Below are positions 17,538-26,322 of a stretch of DNA of 64,000 nt, one piece after another (position 1 is the first letter of the stretch; each line of letters starts with the position of its first letter). The notes beneath the pieces were generated by a model that was not told where the DNA came from, made no database searches, and worked only from the letters and a program-made list of their open reading frames with translations. The DNA comes from Limiplasma sp031549415 (GTDB taxonomy: Bacteria > Bacillota > Clostridia > Christensenellales > Aristaeellaceae): positions 62,001 through 126,000 of the forward strand of contig JAVBPU010000025.1 of assembly GCA_031549415.1 (NCBI GenBank), read 5' to 3'. The position numbers and the translations under genes are program-made.

Positions 17538-17900
17538 TTACGGCTCCTTCGTATCGTCCATCGGGTTCATGGTGGGGGGCTGGTCCGTGCTGATGCTGTT
17601 CACCACGTTTTTCACGTTATCGGCAGCATGATGCACCACGTTGTTCCAGCTCTCACCAAACCCCTGCTCGTTCCTGCCGATGGAGAAACGGTAGCCCAGC
17701 ACCAAGGCCACCACCCCACCGATGATCACCAACCAGGGGGCGCACAGCAAGGTTAGCAGCGAAAAGACCAGGGACAGGTTGATGATGGGCACGCTGCCCT
17801 TGTTGATCTTGATCCGGGTGCGGTACAGGAAGGAAAACGCGCCTTCGCTTTGGTTGCCGCTTTGGCGGCCTTGGGGGTTCTGGTTGCCATATTCACTCAT
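17538..17900 (-). CDS. Small DUF4342-like membrane protein
   Basis: A 120-residue protein. A polar Gln/Asn-rich N-terminus leads to RTRIKINKGSVPIINLSL and one strongly hydrophobic segment (SLLTLLCAPWLVIIGGVVALVLGY, two parts), then an acidic, Asn-rich tail. The RIKI-NKG-hydrophobic arrangement resembles the DUF4342 domain found in Firmicutes; its function is unknown. AAGGAGG precedes the ATG. It is monocistronic, bounded by its own terminator and by the hairpins after PFOR. Confidence 0.65.
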   Translation of the reverse strand: MSEYGNQNPQGRQSGNQSEGAFSFLYRTRIKINKGSVPIINLSLVFSLLTLLCAPWLVIIGGVVALVLGYRFSIGRNEQGFGESWNNVVHHAADNVKNVVNSISTDQPPTMNPMDDTKEP

Positions 17901-18189
17901 GGGGGTTCCTCCTTATGCTCTTGGCATGATTTTATTCGCACCCCTGCGAAACAGTTGTTTTGCGGGGTTCCTTTTGACAGGTTCATCATACCGCAAAGAA
18001 GGATGAGATGCTTGAGGAATGCATGATAGGTTTCTGAGAAACAGATGAAAAAACAGGAAGAATGTGGTGGCTGCTTTATGCGGCGACGTGCGCGGCGTCC
18101 CTTGCTCCGCGGCATGGACCCACAGGGCCGGTTCGGTCAGGCGCCTTTGCAGGGCGCAGCTCCTGGCCCGGATACGCGCCCGCACGCAG

Positions 18190-18220
18190 CAAAAACGGCC
18201 GGTATGGCCAGCCGTTTTTG
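18190..18220 (-). terminator. Terminator after PFOR
   Basis: CAAAAACGGC with GCCGTTTTTG, a 10-bp stem whose 3-prime arm supplies the T-run on the minus strand. Confidence 0.65.
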
Positions 18221-18232
18221 CCTTAACGCAGC

Positions 18233-18258
18233 TTTGGCCGCGCTTTCGCGCGGCCAAA
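18233..18258 (-). other. GNRA-capped hairpin immediately after the PFOR stop
   Basis: An 11-bp perfect stem TTTGGCCGCGC/GCGCGGCCAAA that on the minus strand is closed by a GAAA tetraloop. It starts 20 bases past the stop codon; likely an mRNA-stabilising 3-prime structure or the first of two terminators. Confidence 0.6.
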
Positions 18259-18278
18259 GAATAGGGTTTGCCAATTTC

Positions 18279-21200
18279 TTATTGTTCCGCCAGCCTCTTG
18301 TACATGGCGTACTTGCCCATGGCATCCTCTTCGTTCTTTTTGAACAGGTCCGTTGCCACCTCGGGGAACATCTTGCTGAGGGAGGCGTACCGCACTTCGC
18401 CCTGGATGAAAGCCTGGTAATCACCGGAGGGCTGTTTGCTGTCCAAGGTGAGGGGATTCTTGCCTTCTTCGGCCAGCAGGGGGTTGTAGCGGTACAGGGG
18501 CCAGTAGCCGCATTCCACAGCCTTCTTGGCTTCCAGCTGGCTGAGGCCCATGTTGATGCCGTGGTTGATGCAAGGCGCATAGGCGATGACGATGGAGGGG
18601 CCGTTGTAGGCTTCCGCCTCGGTCATGGCCTTCAGCAGCTGGGCGGGGTTCGCGCCCATGGCCACGCTGGCCACGTACACATAGCCATAGCTCATGGCCA
18701 TCATGCCCAGGTCCTTCTTCTTGGTGCGCTTGCCCGCCGCCGCAAACTTGGCGATGGAGCCGGTGGGGGTGGCCTTGGAGCTCTGTCCGCCAGTGTTTGA
18801 ATACACCTCGGTATCCATCACCAGGATGTTCACGTCCTGGTTTTGGGCCAGCACATGGTCCACGCCGCCGAAGCCGATATCATAGGCCCAGCCGTCGCCG
18901 CCGAAGATCCAGAAGGATTTCTTCACCATGATGTCGCTGTCCCCGGCAATGGCCTTGGCCAGCTCGTCACAGTCGCAGCCACAATCCTTGCAGCCTTTCA
19001 CCATGTCCAGCAGCTTCTTGGAGGCGGCCTTCGACTTATTGCCGTCCTGCATGGAGCCGAGCCACTCGTCGCACACAGCGGTGACTTCCGCGTTGTTGGC
19101 CTTTTCCGCAAAAGCCTTCACGTTCTCAGCCAGCTTGGCCCGGCGTTGGTTATAGGCCAGGTTCATGCCAAAGCCAAATTCCGCGTTGTCCTCAAAAAGG
19201 CTGTTGGCCCAGGCGGGACCCTTGCCTTCGTCATTGACAGTGTAGGGGCAGGTGGGTGCGCTGCCGCCATAAATGGAGGAGCAGCCTGTGGCATTGGCCA
19301 CGATCATCCGGTCGCCGAAGAGTTGGCTGACCAGCTTCACATAGGGGGTTTCGCCGCAGCCCGCGCAAGCGCCGCTGAACTCGAAGAGGGGTTTCAGCGC
19401 CTGGCTGTTCTTCACGTTGGCCACGTTTTCGATGCCCTTCACTTCCGGCACGGTCATGGCGAACTCCCAGTTCTTTTCCTGGGCGGCGGCTTCCTCGGCC
19501 AGGGGCTTCATTTCCAGCGCCTTTTCCTTGGCGGGGCAAACCTGCACGCAGTTACCGCAGCCGGTGCAATCCAGGGGACTGATTTGCAGCCGGTATTGCA
19601 TGCCGGCAAACTCTTTGCCCGTGGCGTTCTTGGTGGTGTATCCCTCGGGAGCCTTCTTGGTCCATTCCTCATCGGTGTAGATTGGGCGGATGACGGCATG
19701 GGGGCAAGCCAGGGAGCAGTTGCCGCATTGGATGCACTTATCGTCCAGCCACTTGGGCACGGTGACGGCAATGCCGCGCTTTTCAAACTGGGTGGTGCCG
19801 GTAGGAACCACACCACCGGGATCAAAGGCGCTGACGGGCAGGGTATCGCCTTCCTGGGCCAGCACCGGGGAGACAAACTCCTCAAAGTACTGGGTGGCCT
19901 TCACCTTCACAGGCTCCGCGCCGGTGGTGGCATTCGCCCATTCGGCGGGCACGTTAATCTTCTGCAGGCCGCTGATGGCGATGTCAATGGCGTCCCAGTT
20001 TTTCTTCACGATGGCATCGCCCTTGTTGCCATAGGTCTTCTTGGCATAGGCCTTCATGTATTCGTCGGCCTTCTCGTAGGGGATCACATCCGCCAGCTTG
20101 AAGAAGGCAGCCTGCATAATGGTGTTGATGCGGTTGCCCATGCCCACCTGCAGGGCCAGGTCCACGGCGTTGATGTTGTAGAACCGGGCCTTTTTCTTGG
20201 CCAGCAGCCGCTTCATCTTGGCGGGCAGCTGTTGCTCCATTTCCTGGGCGGTCCACTGGCTGTTCAGCAGGAACACGCCGCCCTCTTTCAGGCTGGTGAC
20301 CATGTCATACCGGGTCACATAGCTCTGGTTGTGGCAGGCCACAAAGTCCGCCGCGTCGATCAGATAGGTGCTCTGGATGGGGGCCTTGCCAAAACGCAGG
20401 TGGCTGACCGTAATGCCGCCGGACTTCTTGGAGTCGTAGGAAAAATAGCCCTGGGCGTACATATCGGTATGGTCGCCGATGATCTTGATGCTGTTCTTGT
20501 TGGCGCCCACGGTGCCGTCGGAGCCAAGGCCATAGAACTTGCAGCACACGGTGCCTTCCGGCGCGGCGATGATCTGCTCGCCCAGCTTCAGGTTGGTGCC
20601 GGTGACGTCGTCCTCAATGCCCACGGTGAAGTGGTTCTTCTTCTCGCCATCCATGTTGTCGTACACGGCCTTCACCATGGTGGGGGTGAATTCCTTGCTG
20701 CCCAGGCCGTAGCGGCCACCCAGCACCTGGAGGTTGGTCTTGCCCGCTTCCATGAGGGCGGTGCAAATGTCGATGTAAAGGGGCTCGCCCAGGCTGCCGG
20801 GCTCCTTGGTGCGGTCCAGCACGGTGAGCTGCTTGCAGCTGGCGGGAATGGCGGCCAGGAAATGCTTGGCACTAAAGGGGCGGTACAGGCGGACCTTGAT
20901 GAGGCCCAGCTTGGCCCCCTGCTTGTTCAGCAGGTTGATGGTCTCTTCGATGGTTTCGCAGCCGCTGCCCATGGCGATGACCACTTTTTCCGCATCGGGA
21001 GCGCCCACGTAGTTGAACAGCTCATACTTGCGGCCCACCAATTTGGAGACCTTCTTCATGACCTCTTCCACGATTTCCGGGGCCGCGTTGTAGAACTTAT
21101 TGGCGGCTTCTCGGTTTTGGAAGTAGATGTCCGGGTTCTGGGCGGTACCGGCCTGGTGGGGATGCTCGGGGTTCAGGGCGCGGGCCCGGAAAGCCTTCAC

Positions 21201-21794
21201 CTTGTCCCAAGGCATCAGGGGCTCCAGGTCCTTGTACTCCACGGCGTCGATCTTCTGCACTTCGTGGCTGGTACGGAACCCGTCAAAGAAGTGGAGGAAG
21301 GGCACGCTGGTTTCCAGGGTGGACAGGTGGGCGATCAACGCCATGTCCATGGCTTCCTGGACGCTGTTAGAGGACAGCATGGCGAAGCCGGTTTGGCGGC
21401 AGCTCATCACGTCGCTGTGGTCGCCAAAGATGGACAGGGCGTGGGCGGCCAGGGCGCGGGCGCTGACGTGGAACACGCTGGGCAGCAGCTCGCCGCTGAT
21501 TTTATACATGTTGGGGATCATCAGCAGCAGACCCTGGCTGGCGGTGAAGGTGGTGGTCAGCGCGCCCGCCGCCAAGCTGCCGTGCACGGCGCCCGCCGCG
21601 CCTGCTTCGCTTTGCATTTCACTCACATGGACGGTTTGGCCAAAAAGGTTCTTGGTGCCTTTCGCGGCCCATTCGTCCACCACTTCCGCCATGGGGGAAG
21701 AGGGGGTGATGGGGTAAATGGCGGCCACATCGCTAAACGCATACGCAACATGGCCTACAGCGGTGTTTCCATCCACGGTCATTTTGATTGCCAT
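18279..21794 (-). CDS. nifJ: Pyruvate:ferredoxin (flavodoxin) oxidoreductase
   Basis: Single-chain PFOR of 1171 residues that decarboxylates pyruvate to acetyl-CoA and reduces ferredoxin, central to clostridial fermentation. It has the N-terminal pyruvate-binding domain (AYAFSDVAAIYPITPSSPM), domain II and CoA region, a two-cluster ferredoxin domain (CIQCGNCSLACP and CTGCGNCVQVCP) and the TPP domain with CAGCGETPYVKL and GDGWAYDIGFGGVDHVL. AGGAGGG precedes the ATG. Expression is driven by a consensus promoter that overlaps an operator-like palindrome, suggesting redox control. Confidence 0.97.
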   Translation of the reverse strand: MAIKMTVDGNTAVGHVAYAFSDVAAIYPITPSSPMAEVVDEWAAKGTKNLFGQTVHVSEMQSEAGAAGAVHGSLAAGALTTTFTASQGLLLMIPNMYKISGELLPSVFHVSARALAAHALSIFGDHSDVMSCRQTGFAMLSSNSVQEAMDMALIAHLSTLETSVPFLHFFDGFRTSHEVQKIDAVEYKDLEPLMPWDKVKAFRARALNPEHPHQAGTAQNPDIYFQNREAANKFYNAAPEIVEEVMKKVSKLVGRKYELFNYVGAPDAEKVVIAMGSGCETIEETINLLNKQGAKLGLIKVRLYRPFSAKHFLAAIPASCKQLTVLDRTKEPGSLGEPLYIDICTALMEAGKTNLQVLGGRYGLGSKEFTPTMVKAVYDNMDGEKKNHFTVGIEDDVTGTNLKLGEQIIAAPEGTVCCKFYGLGSDGTVGANKNSIKIIGDHTDMYAQGYFSYDSKKSGGITVSHLRFGKAPIQSTYLIDAADFVACHNQSYVTRYDMVTSLKEGGVFLLNSQWTAQEMEQQLPAKMKRLLAKKKARFYNINAVDLALQVGMGNRINTIMQAAFFKLADVIPYEKADEYMKAYAKKTYGNKGDAIVKKNWDAIDIAISGLQKINVPAEWANATTGAEPVKVKATQYFEEFVSPVLAQEGDTLPVSAFDPGGVVPTGTTQFEKRGIAVTVPKWLDDKCIQCGNCSLACPHAVIRPIYTDEEWTKKAPEGYTTKNATGKEFAGMQYRLQISPLDCTGCGNCVQVCPAKEKALEMKPLAEEAAAQEKNWEFAMTVPEVKGIENVANVKNSQALKPLFEFSGACAGCGETPYVKLVSQLFGDRMIVANATGCSSIYGGSAPTCPYTVNDEGKGPAWANSLFEDNAEFGFGMNLAYNQRRAKLAENVKAFAEKANNAEVTAVCDEWLGSMQDGNKSKAASKKLLDMVKGCKDCGCDCDELAKAIAGDSDIMVKKSFWIFGGDGWAYDIGFGGVDHVLAQNQDVNILVMDTEVYSNTGGQSSKATPTGSIAKFAAAGKRTKKKDLGMMAMSYGYVYVASVAMGANPAQLLKAMTEAEAYNGPSIVIAYAPCINHGINMGLSQLEAKKAVECGYWPLYRYNPLLAEEGKNPLTLDSKQPSGDYQAFIQGEVRYASLSKMFPEVATDLFKKNEEDAMGKYAMYKRLAEQ

Positions 21795-21839
21795 TGAGGG
21801 TCCCTCCTACATAAGATTGATGATTGAAAGCTATCTGCG

Positions 21840-21856
21840 ATGACAGGTACTGTCAT
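21840..21856. promoter_or_regulatory. Palindrome in the PFOR leader
   Basis: ATGACAG-GTA-CTGTCAT, 7-bp arms around a 3-base centre, between the PFOR promoter and its start codon. It shares the TGACA/TGTCA half-sites of the palindrome at 21916. Confidence 0.5.
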
Positions 21857-21904
21857 TTCCTTGGGCGATCAGGCCGATTACAGACGCATATTTCCAACAT
21901 TTCT

Positions 21905-21933
21905 ATTATATAGAGTTGACAAAAGCTTGTCAA
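21905..21933 (-). promoter_or_regulatory. Consensus sigma-A promoter of PFOR
   Basis: TTGACA, exactly 17 bases, TATAAT: a full-consensus promoter about 110 bases before the ATG, fitting a very highly expressed enzyme. Confidence 0.85.
21916..21933. promoter_or_regulatory. Rex-like operator overlapping the PFOR -35
   Basis: TTGACAA-AAGC-TTGTCAA, 7-bp inverted arms around four bases. The 18-bp architecture beginning TTG and ending CAA is that of Rex (NADH-sensing repressor) sites, though the inner bases differ from the usual TTGTTAA/TTGTGAA. It covers the -35 and part of the spacer, the right place for repression. Confidence 0.45.
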
Positions 21934-21991
21934 CCGGTGTGGAGGCGTCCTTCCCCGTGTCACAAATTGGAGCCCTATCGAATAGCAAACA

Positions 21992-22037
21992 AAAAAAGGA
22001 CAGAAGCGATCCTGGCTTCTATCCTCTCTTGTCCATT
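21992..22037 (-). terminator. Terminator after the hybrid kinase
   Basis: On the minus strand: GGAC outer and AGAAGC/GCTTCT inner pairing followed by TTTTTTT. Confidence 0.65.
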
Positions 22038-22063
22038 GGCCGCTGCCCGGTCTTTTCCTGTTT

Positions 22064-25000
22064 CTACACGCCCCACTCCTGGCAGCCTAAAAAGCGGGTC
22101 AGGGTGCCCCGCAGGGTATCCAATTCCACCGGCTTGGCCAAATGGGCGTTCATGCCGCTTTCCATGGCTTTGTCGATGTCCTCCTTAAAGGCGTTGGCCG
22201 TTAGGGCGATGATCACCACAGACTCCGCGTCGGGCCGGTCCATGGCGCGAATGGCCGCCGCCGCCTGGTAGCCGTCCATTTGCGGCATCTGCACATCCAT
22301 CAAAATCACGTCATAGCCATGCTCCTCAGAGGCCTTAAACCTTTCCAGCGCCTCATGGCCATCCGCCGCTTCGTCAATGGCAATGCCCGTTTCCTCCAAC
22401 ATCGCCCGCACAATCACCCGGTTTAACTCCACGTCATCCACCAGCAGCATCTTCTTGCCTACAAACTGCCCGGGGGTGTTTACCGCCTCCGCCGAGGCTT
22501 CCAATGGACCGTCGGTTTCATGGAGCCACAGGATAAAGCTGAAAGTGCTGCCCTGGCCCAATTCGCTTTCCAGCTCAATCTTGCCGCCAAACAATTCCAC
22601 AATGCGCTTGCTGATGGCCAGGCCCAGCCCGGTGCCGCCCACCTTGCCCGCCACCTTGTTGTTCCCTTGTTCAAAGGGTTCAAAAATGAGGCCCTGCATA
22701 TCCTGCGACACGCCAATGCCGGTATCCTTGACCCAGAAGCGAATCTGCGCCCTTCCCGGTTCCTGGGCCAGCTTCTTCATGCCAAATTCGATGCTGCCGC
22801 ATTCCGGCGTAAATTTGACCGCGTTGCCCAGCAGGTTGATCAACACCTGCCGCAGGCGCAGAGCATCGCTTACGAAGGTATACGGCGTTAAGGCGTCAAA
22901 CTCCGTGCGGAAGCTAATGTGCTTGTCGTCGCAGCGGGGCCGGATGATCCCGGCCACGGTATGGAGCAGCTTGGGCAGGTCGGTGGCCTCCTCGCTGAGC
23001 TCTATCTTGCCCGCTTCGATTTTGGAGATGTCCAGGATGTCGTTGAGCAGGCCCAGCAGATGCTGGGAGGAGGCTTCAATCTGCCCCACATGCCCCCGCA
23101 GCTCCGTCAGGTTCACTTCCTGGTTCTTCTCGTCCCCCAGCTTGCGCTGCACAATATTGGAGATGCCAATGATGGCGTTCATGGGCGTACGGATTTCGTG
23201 GCTCATCCGCGCCAGGAACTCGCCCTTGTGCTGATTGGCCTGGTTGGCGCTGCTAACCGCCTGTTCCAGCTCTATTTGCGTGGTCCGCAGCTGGTTTTCC
23301 ATGGCCACGCGCACGTCCACATTGCGGGCAAAGCCCAGCAGGCCCACCAGTTCGCCGTCTGCATCCACAATGGGCGTGCGTACAGAATCCAGGGTTTCGC
23401 TATGGCCATCCGCAAAGTTCAGCTTTTCTTCCGCATAGAAGGGGGCGCGGGTTTCAATGGTCCGGCGGTCGTGGGCCGCAAAGCTCTCTGTCATTTCTGC
23501 GGAGAACATCTGGGCGGCTGTTTTCCCGTCAAAGTCCTCCGCCGGTTTTCCCACCACGGCGGCAAAGCGCGGGTTTACAGCCAGGTAACGGCCCTGGGCA
23601 TCCATATACCAAATCAGGTCCGGGGACGCGGTGAAAATTTGGCTGAGCAGCGTGCGCTGCTCCTCCACTTCCATCTGCTCTTTCACCATGTCCGTCATGT
23701 CAAAGCTTTCAATAATATAGCCCAGCTTTTCGCCGTCCTTGCTAAGGAAGTCATTGCACACGCCGCGCAAATACCGCTGGTGCTCTTCCTGGTAGTAGAT
23801 CTCCGCCTCCCGGCCCTGTTCCATGGCCTTGATGGGATCATACACCGTGTTTTCCGGATAAATGCCATGGTCGCCATAGGGGGCGCCCACCACTTCCTCC
23901 AGCTTTTTACCGCGGAAGGATAGGCCCTCATCATTGATATAAATGATGTTCCTCTGGGTGTCAATAATGCTCAGGGGGTTTTTGACGCTGGCCTCGATGC
24001 TGTCAGCCATATCATCAAAGGAATCGGCCAGGGTGCCAAATTCATCCTTCACCGGGGCGCGGAAGCGGAACTGGCGCTGCCCGGCCCGGAAGCGGGAGAT
24101 GCCTTCGATCAGCTTGGTGATGTTGTCGCTCAGCCAGGAAGCCAGCCAAATGGCAATGAGCACCACCAGCGCGATCAGCAGGAGCACCGTCACAATTAAC
24201 CGGAAGAAAGTGGACCCCAGGTTTTCATCCACCGCCCGGTCCAGCCGCTCTGCGGTTTGCGTGGCGGGGCGTGTAAAATCCTCCAGCCCCGCGCCGATCG
24301 TAACGAAGCCAAAGCCCCGGCGGGAGTAGTTGTTGCTTTCCGAGGGGGCGTATTGCCCGGTGTAATAGGGGATGGCCGCCGCCGTGGTCAGCTTGTACAG
24401 GCCGCTCCACAGGATATAGAAGGAACCGGAGCCTCCCTTTTCCGTCAAATCCATCCATCCGGTACATTGGGGCGCAGTGTTTAAATACCGCCCGTCCAGC
24501 CCCACCAGCCCCGCCTTGGTCAGCGCCGCCGCGGGCTTCTTGGTCCTGGACTGCTGGTCAAAATTGGGAATGTCCTTCACATAATCGGTCCATTTGGGAA
24601 GGCCGCTGGCTTGCCAGCCCTCATAAATACTGCTTTCCAGCCAGGGCGTCTGGGGCTCTCCCGTCTGCGGGTCAAAGCCATAAATGGAATGATGCCTTGG
24701 GTGGCAAATATTGCGGCATTTGTAGTCCCAAATGAAGGCATAGTTCCCCTCAAATGCGCTGGGAATCTGCGTATACCGTTCATTCATGGGGGTGACATGG
24801 TCCACAAATTCCAAAATCTGGTCATGGCTCAGGGCAAAGGTGAGGTAGCCCACCACATTGCCGCCTGGGTCCGCCACGGGCGTAGCCCAGCGCACAATGC
24901 CTTCAAACCGCTGCCCATCCGGGTTTTCCGCGCCCGCATAGGCCTGCTGCTCCGGCTGGAAGGGAATGTCGTACCCTCTTTGTTCCGATGCTTTTTCCAG

Positions 25001-25789
25001 CGCGGTAGGCGCATACATGCCGATATAATTGGACCCTACATAAGCGCCGATCACATCAGATACATAAATTTCGCCCGGTTTCATGCTTTGTAGCGCGTCA
25101 AAATAGGTTTCCGCTTTGACATAGGTGTTTTCTTTTTGGGAAACGTCCTTCTTTTCCGGGCTCATGGGATAGTGAATCTTCCGGGGTGAAGCCGAAACCG
25201 CCTTGCACTGTTCCATGCCCTGCAGGTCTACAAAGGTGATCTCATCATAAATAGGAACTTCTTCATAGGTGAACTGGTCCGGCTCCCGGTAATGGAACTT
25301 GTCCTCGTCATTGTTTTCCGCGTTGGTGGAAACGCCTCCGCCCAGGGGGTCCGCTTTGGCGCCGGTTTCCACCCAGGCGCTTCCGTCCGCCGCCAAGGTC
25401 CAATGGCCCTGCTTCACCAACGGCCGGGTTTTGCTTTCAATAAATTTTTGATAGGTGTCTTCATTGGGCGTCATGCTGGCCAAATACAGCAAGTCCCGGT
25501 CCCGGTCATACAGAAAATCGGCCACCCGGTTGGCGGTATCGGTGGACATGCGCTCAATATTCTCCGTGGCGCTGTTGTTCAGCGCCACGGTGGAGTCCGA
25601 CACCGCGATTTGCCGTAGCGTGCTTCCCAAGCTTACCAGTTGCCGCCATGCCAACAGGGTTACCAAAAGCAGCGGAATAACCTTGACCACCAGGAAAATG
25701 CGGACCAGCTTTCGCTTCATTCCATGGCCCATCCGGTTCCATAGAGCATCCATTTTGGTTCTCAAAAAACCGATGATTTTCTTTGTCAT
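22064..25789 (-). CDS. Hybrid sensor histidine kinase (Cache-HAMP-PAS-HisKA-HATPase-REC)
   Basis: A 1241-residue membrane sensor. TM1 lies near 25-48 and TM2 near 505-530, enclosing a ~450-residue extracellular sensor with Cache-like features. Inside follow HAMP, two PAS-like domains (the second LLSQIFTASPDLIWYMDAQG), HisKA with phospho-His in SHEIRTPMNAIIG, HATPase_c (VKDTGIGVSQDMQGLIFEPF, GGTGLGLAISKRI) and a C-terminal receiver with DVILMDVQMPQMDGYQ. No output regulator or HPt gene is adjacent. A GTG six bases upstream (25795) is an alternative start. It has its own promoter and terminator. Confidence 0.93.
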   Translation of the reverse strand: MTKKIIGFLRTKMDALWNRMGHGMKRKLVRIFLVVKVIPLLLVTLLAWRQLVSLGSTLRQIAVSDSTVALNNSATENIERMSTDTANRVADFLYDRDRDLLYLASMTPNEDTYQKFIESKTRPLVKQGHWTLAADGSAWVETGAKADPLGGGVSTNAENNDEDKFHYREPDQFTYEEVPIYDEITFVDLQGMEQCKAVSASPRKIHYPMSPEKKDVSQKENTYVKAETYFDALQSMKPGEIYVSDVIGAYVGSNYIGMYAPTALEKASEQRGYDIPFQPEQQAYAGAENPDGQRFEGIVRWATPVADPGGNVVGYLTFALSHDQILEFVDHVTPMNERYTQIPSAFEGNYAFIWDYKCRNICHPRHHSIYGFDPQTGEPQTPWLESSIYEGWQASGLPKWTDYVKDIPNFDQQSRTKKPAAALTKAGLVGLDGRYLNTAPQCTGWMDLTEKGGSGSFYILWSGLYKLTTAAAIPYYTGQYAPSESNNYSRRGFGFVTIGAGLEDFTRPATQTAERLDRAVDENLGSTFFRLIVTVLLLIALVVLIAIWLASWLSDNITKLIEGISRFRAGQRQFRFRAPVKDEFGTLADSFDDMADSIEASVKNPLSIIDTQRNIIYINDEGLSFRGKKLEEVVGAPYGDHGIYPENTVYDPIKAMEQGREAEIYYQEEHQRYLRGVCNDFLSKDGEKLGYIIESFDMTDMVKEQMEVEEQRTLLSQIFTASPDLIWYMDAQGRYLAVNPRFAAVVGKPAEDFDGKTAAQMFSAEMTESFAAHDRRTIETRAPFYAEEKLNFADGHSETLDSVRTPIVDADGELVGLLGFARNVDVRVAMENQLRTTQIELEQAVSSANQANQHKGEFLARMSHEIRTPMNAIIGISNIVQRKLGDEKNQEVNLTELRGHVGQIEASSQHLLGLLNDILDISKIEAGKIELSEEATDLPKLLHTVAGIIRPRCDDKHISFRTEFDALTPYTFVSDALRLRQVLINLLGNAVKFTPECGSIEFGMKKLAQEPGRAQIRFWVKDTGIGVSQDMQGLIFEPFEQGNNKVAGKVGGTGLGLAISKRIVELFGGKIELESELGQGSTFSFILWLHETDGPLEASAEAVNTPGQFVGKKMLLVDDVELNRVIVRAMLEETGIAIDEAADGHEALERFKASEEHGYDVILMDVQMPQMDGYQAAAAIRAMDRPDAESVVIIALTANAFKEDIDKAMESGMNAHLAKPVELDTLRGTLTRFLGCQEWGV

Positions 25790-25870
25790 ACTCACCTATG
25801 CCCTTTTGATGGAATAGAATAATGGGCGAAGAACGATTTATCGTTTCCATAAATTTTCAGATTCGTAATT

Positions 25871-25899
25871 ATTATAATCCAGAATCTTCGCTTTTTCAA
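25871..25899 (-). promoter_or_regulatory. Promoter of the hybrid kinase gene
   Basis: TTGAAA, 17 bases, TATAAT on the minus strand. The leader contains AACGAT-TT-ATCGTT (25832-25845). Repeat copy A begins only about 20 bases upstream of the -35. Confidence 0.75.
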
Positions 25900-25917
25900 G
25901 CTTAGCTTGTCTTTTTC

Positions 25918-26288
25918 GCACTGCTACCGCATTTACTTTTTATGTGGGGTTTTCCCCGCCCCGGCCGTTCGGCCGCTCGCCTCAAGCCCCACCTCTCGTT
26001 CGCTTTGGGCTTCGCCCAAGTGCCCACTGGGCACTCGCTCACTGCCGGTGCCCCATCGGGGACGAGTCCCCGAACCCCTTTATTTGGCACCGTTTCACGG
26101 TGCCAAAGCCAATGCCACTGGCATAGCCATGCGCCTTGATTCTCAAAAGGGAATCGAATCTACGAAGCAAAAAAGGATGCGTCTTTTTGTACTCTGGCCA
26201 CGTAAAACGTGGCCAGATAAAGGGTCCAGGGCGTTAGCCCTGGTGGAGGGGCGGAGGCGAAGCCTCTGCAGTAAATGCGGTAGCCGTG
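25918..26288 (+). repeat. Multi-hairpin dispersed repeat, copy A (full length with terminal inverted repeats)
   Basis: A ~370-bp non-coding element made almost entirely of hairpins, among them TTGGGC-TTC-GCCCAA, GTGCCCA/TGGGCAC, CGGGGA-CGAG-TCCCCG, GGCACCG-TTTCA-CGGTGCC, CTGGCCACG-TAAAA-CGTGGCCAG, CCAGGGC-GTTA-GCCCTGG and GAGGC-GAA-GCCTC. Its ends are 15-bp perfect inverted repeats (GCTACCGCATTTACT at 25923 and its complement at 26270-26284), extended by CAC/GTG with one mismatch. It fills most of the 527-base gap between the hybrid kinase and the serine hydrolase. The core 26075-26290 recurs at 29.5 and 54.2 kb. Confidence 0.85.
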
Positions 26289-26322
26289 ATTTTTTTCCCT
26301 GTTTTTCTTCTATTTTCCGCGG

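Larger units (their letters stand above)
17901..18278. other. Intergenic region between PFOR and the DUF4342-like gene
   Basis: Holds two hairpins just after PFOR (described separately) and a bulged 12-bp stem (CCCCTGCGAAACA with TGTTTTGCGGGG) near 17940-17970 in the leader of the small membrane protein gene. The GC-rich part 18075-18190 has no open frame I believe and matches no RNA family I recognise. Confidence 0.6.

Noticed and set aside
18843..21797. A 984-codon open frame on the plus strand
   Set aside because: It lies entirely opposite PFOR, which has intact catalytic motifs; the composition (His, Gly, Val-rich) is typical of an antisense frame in GC-rich DNA.
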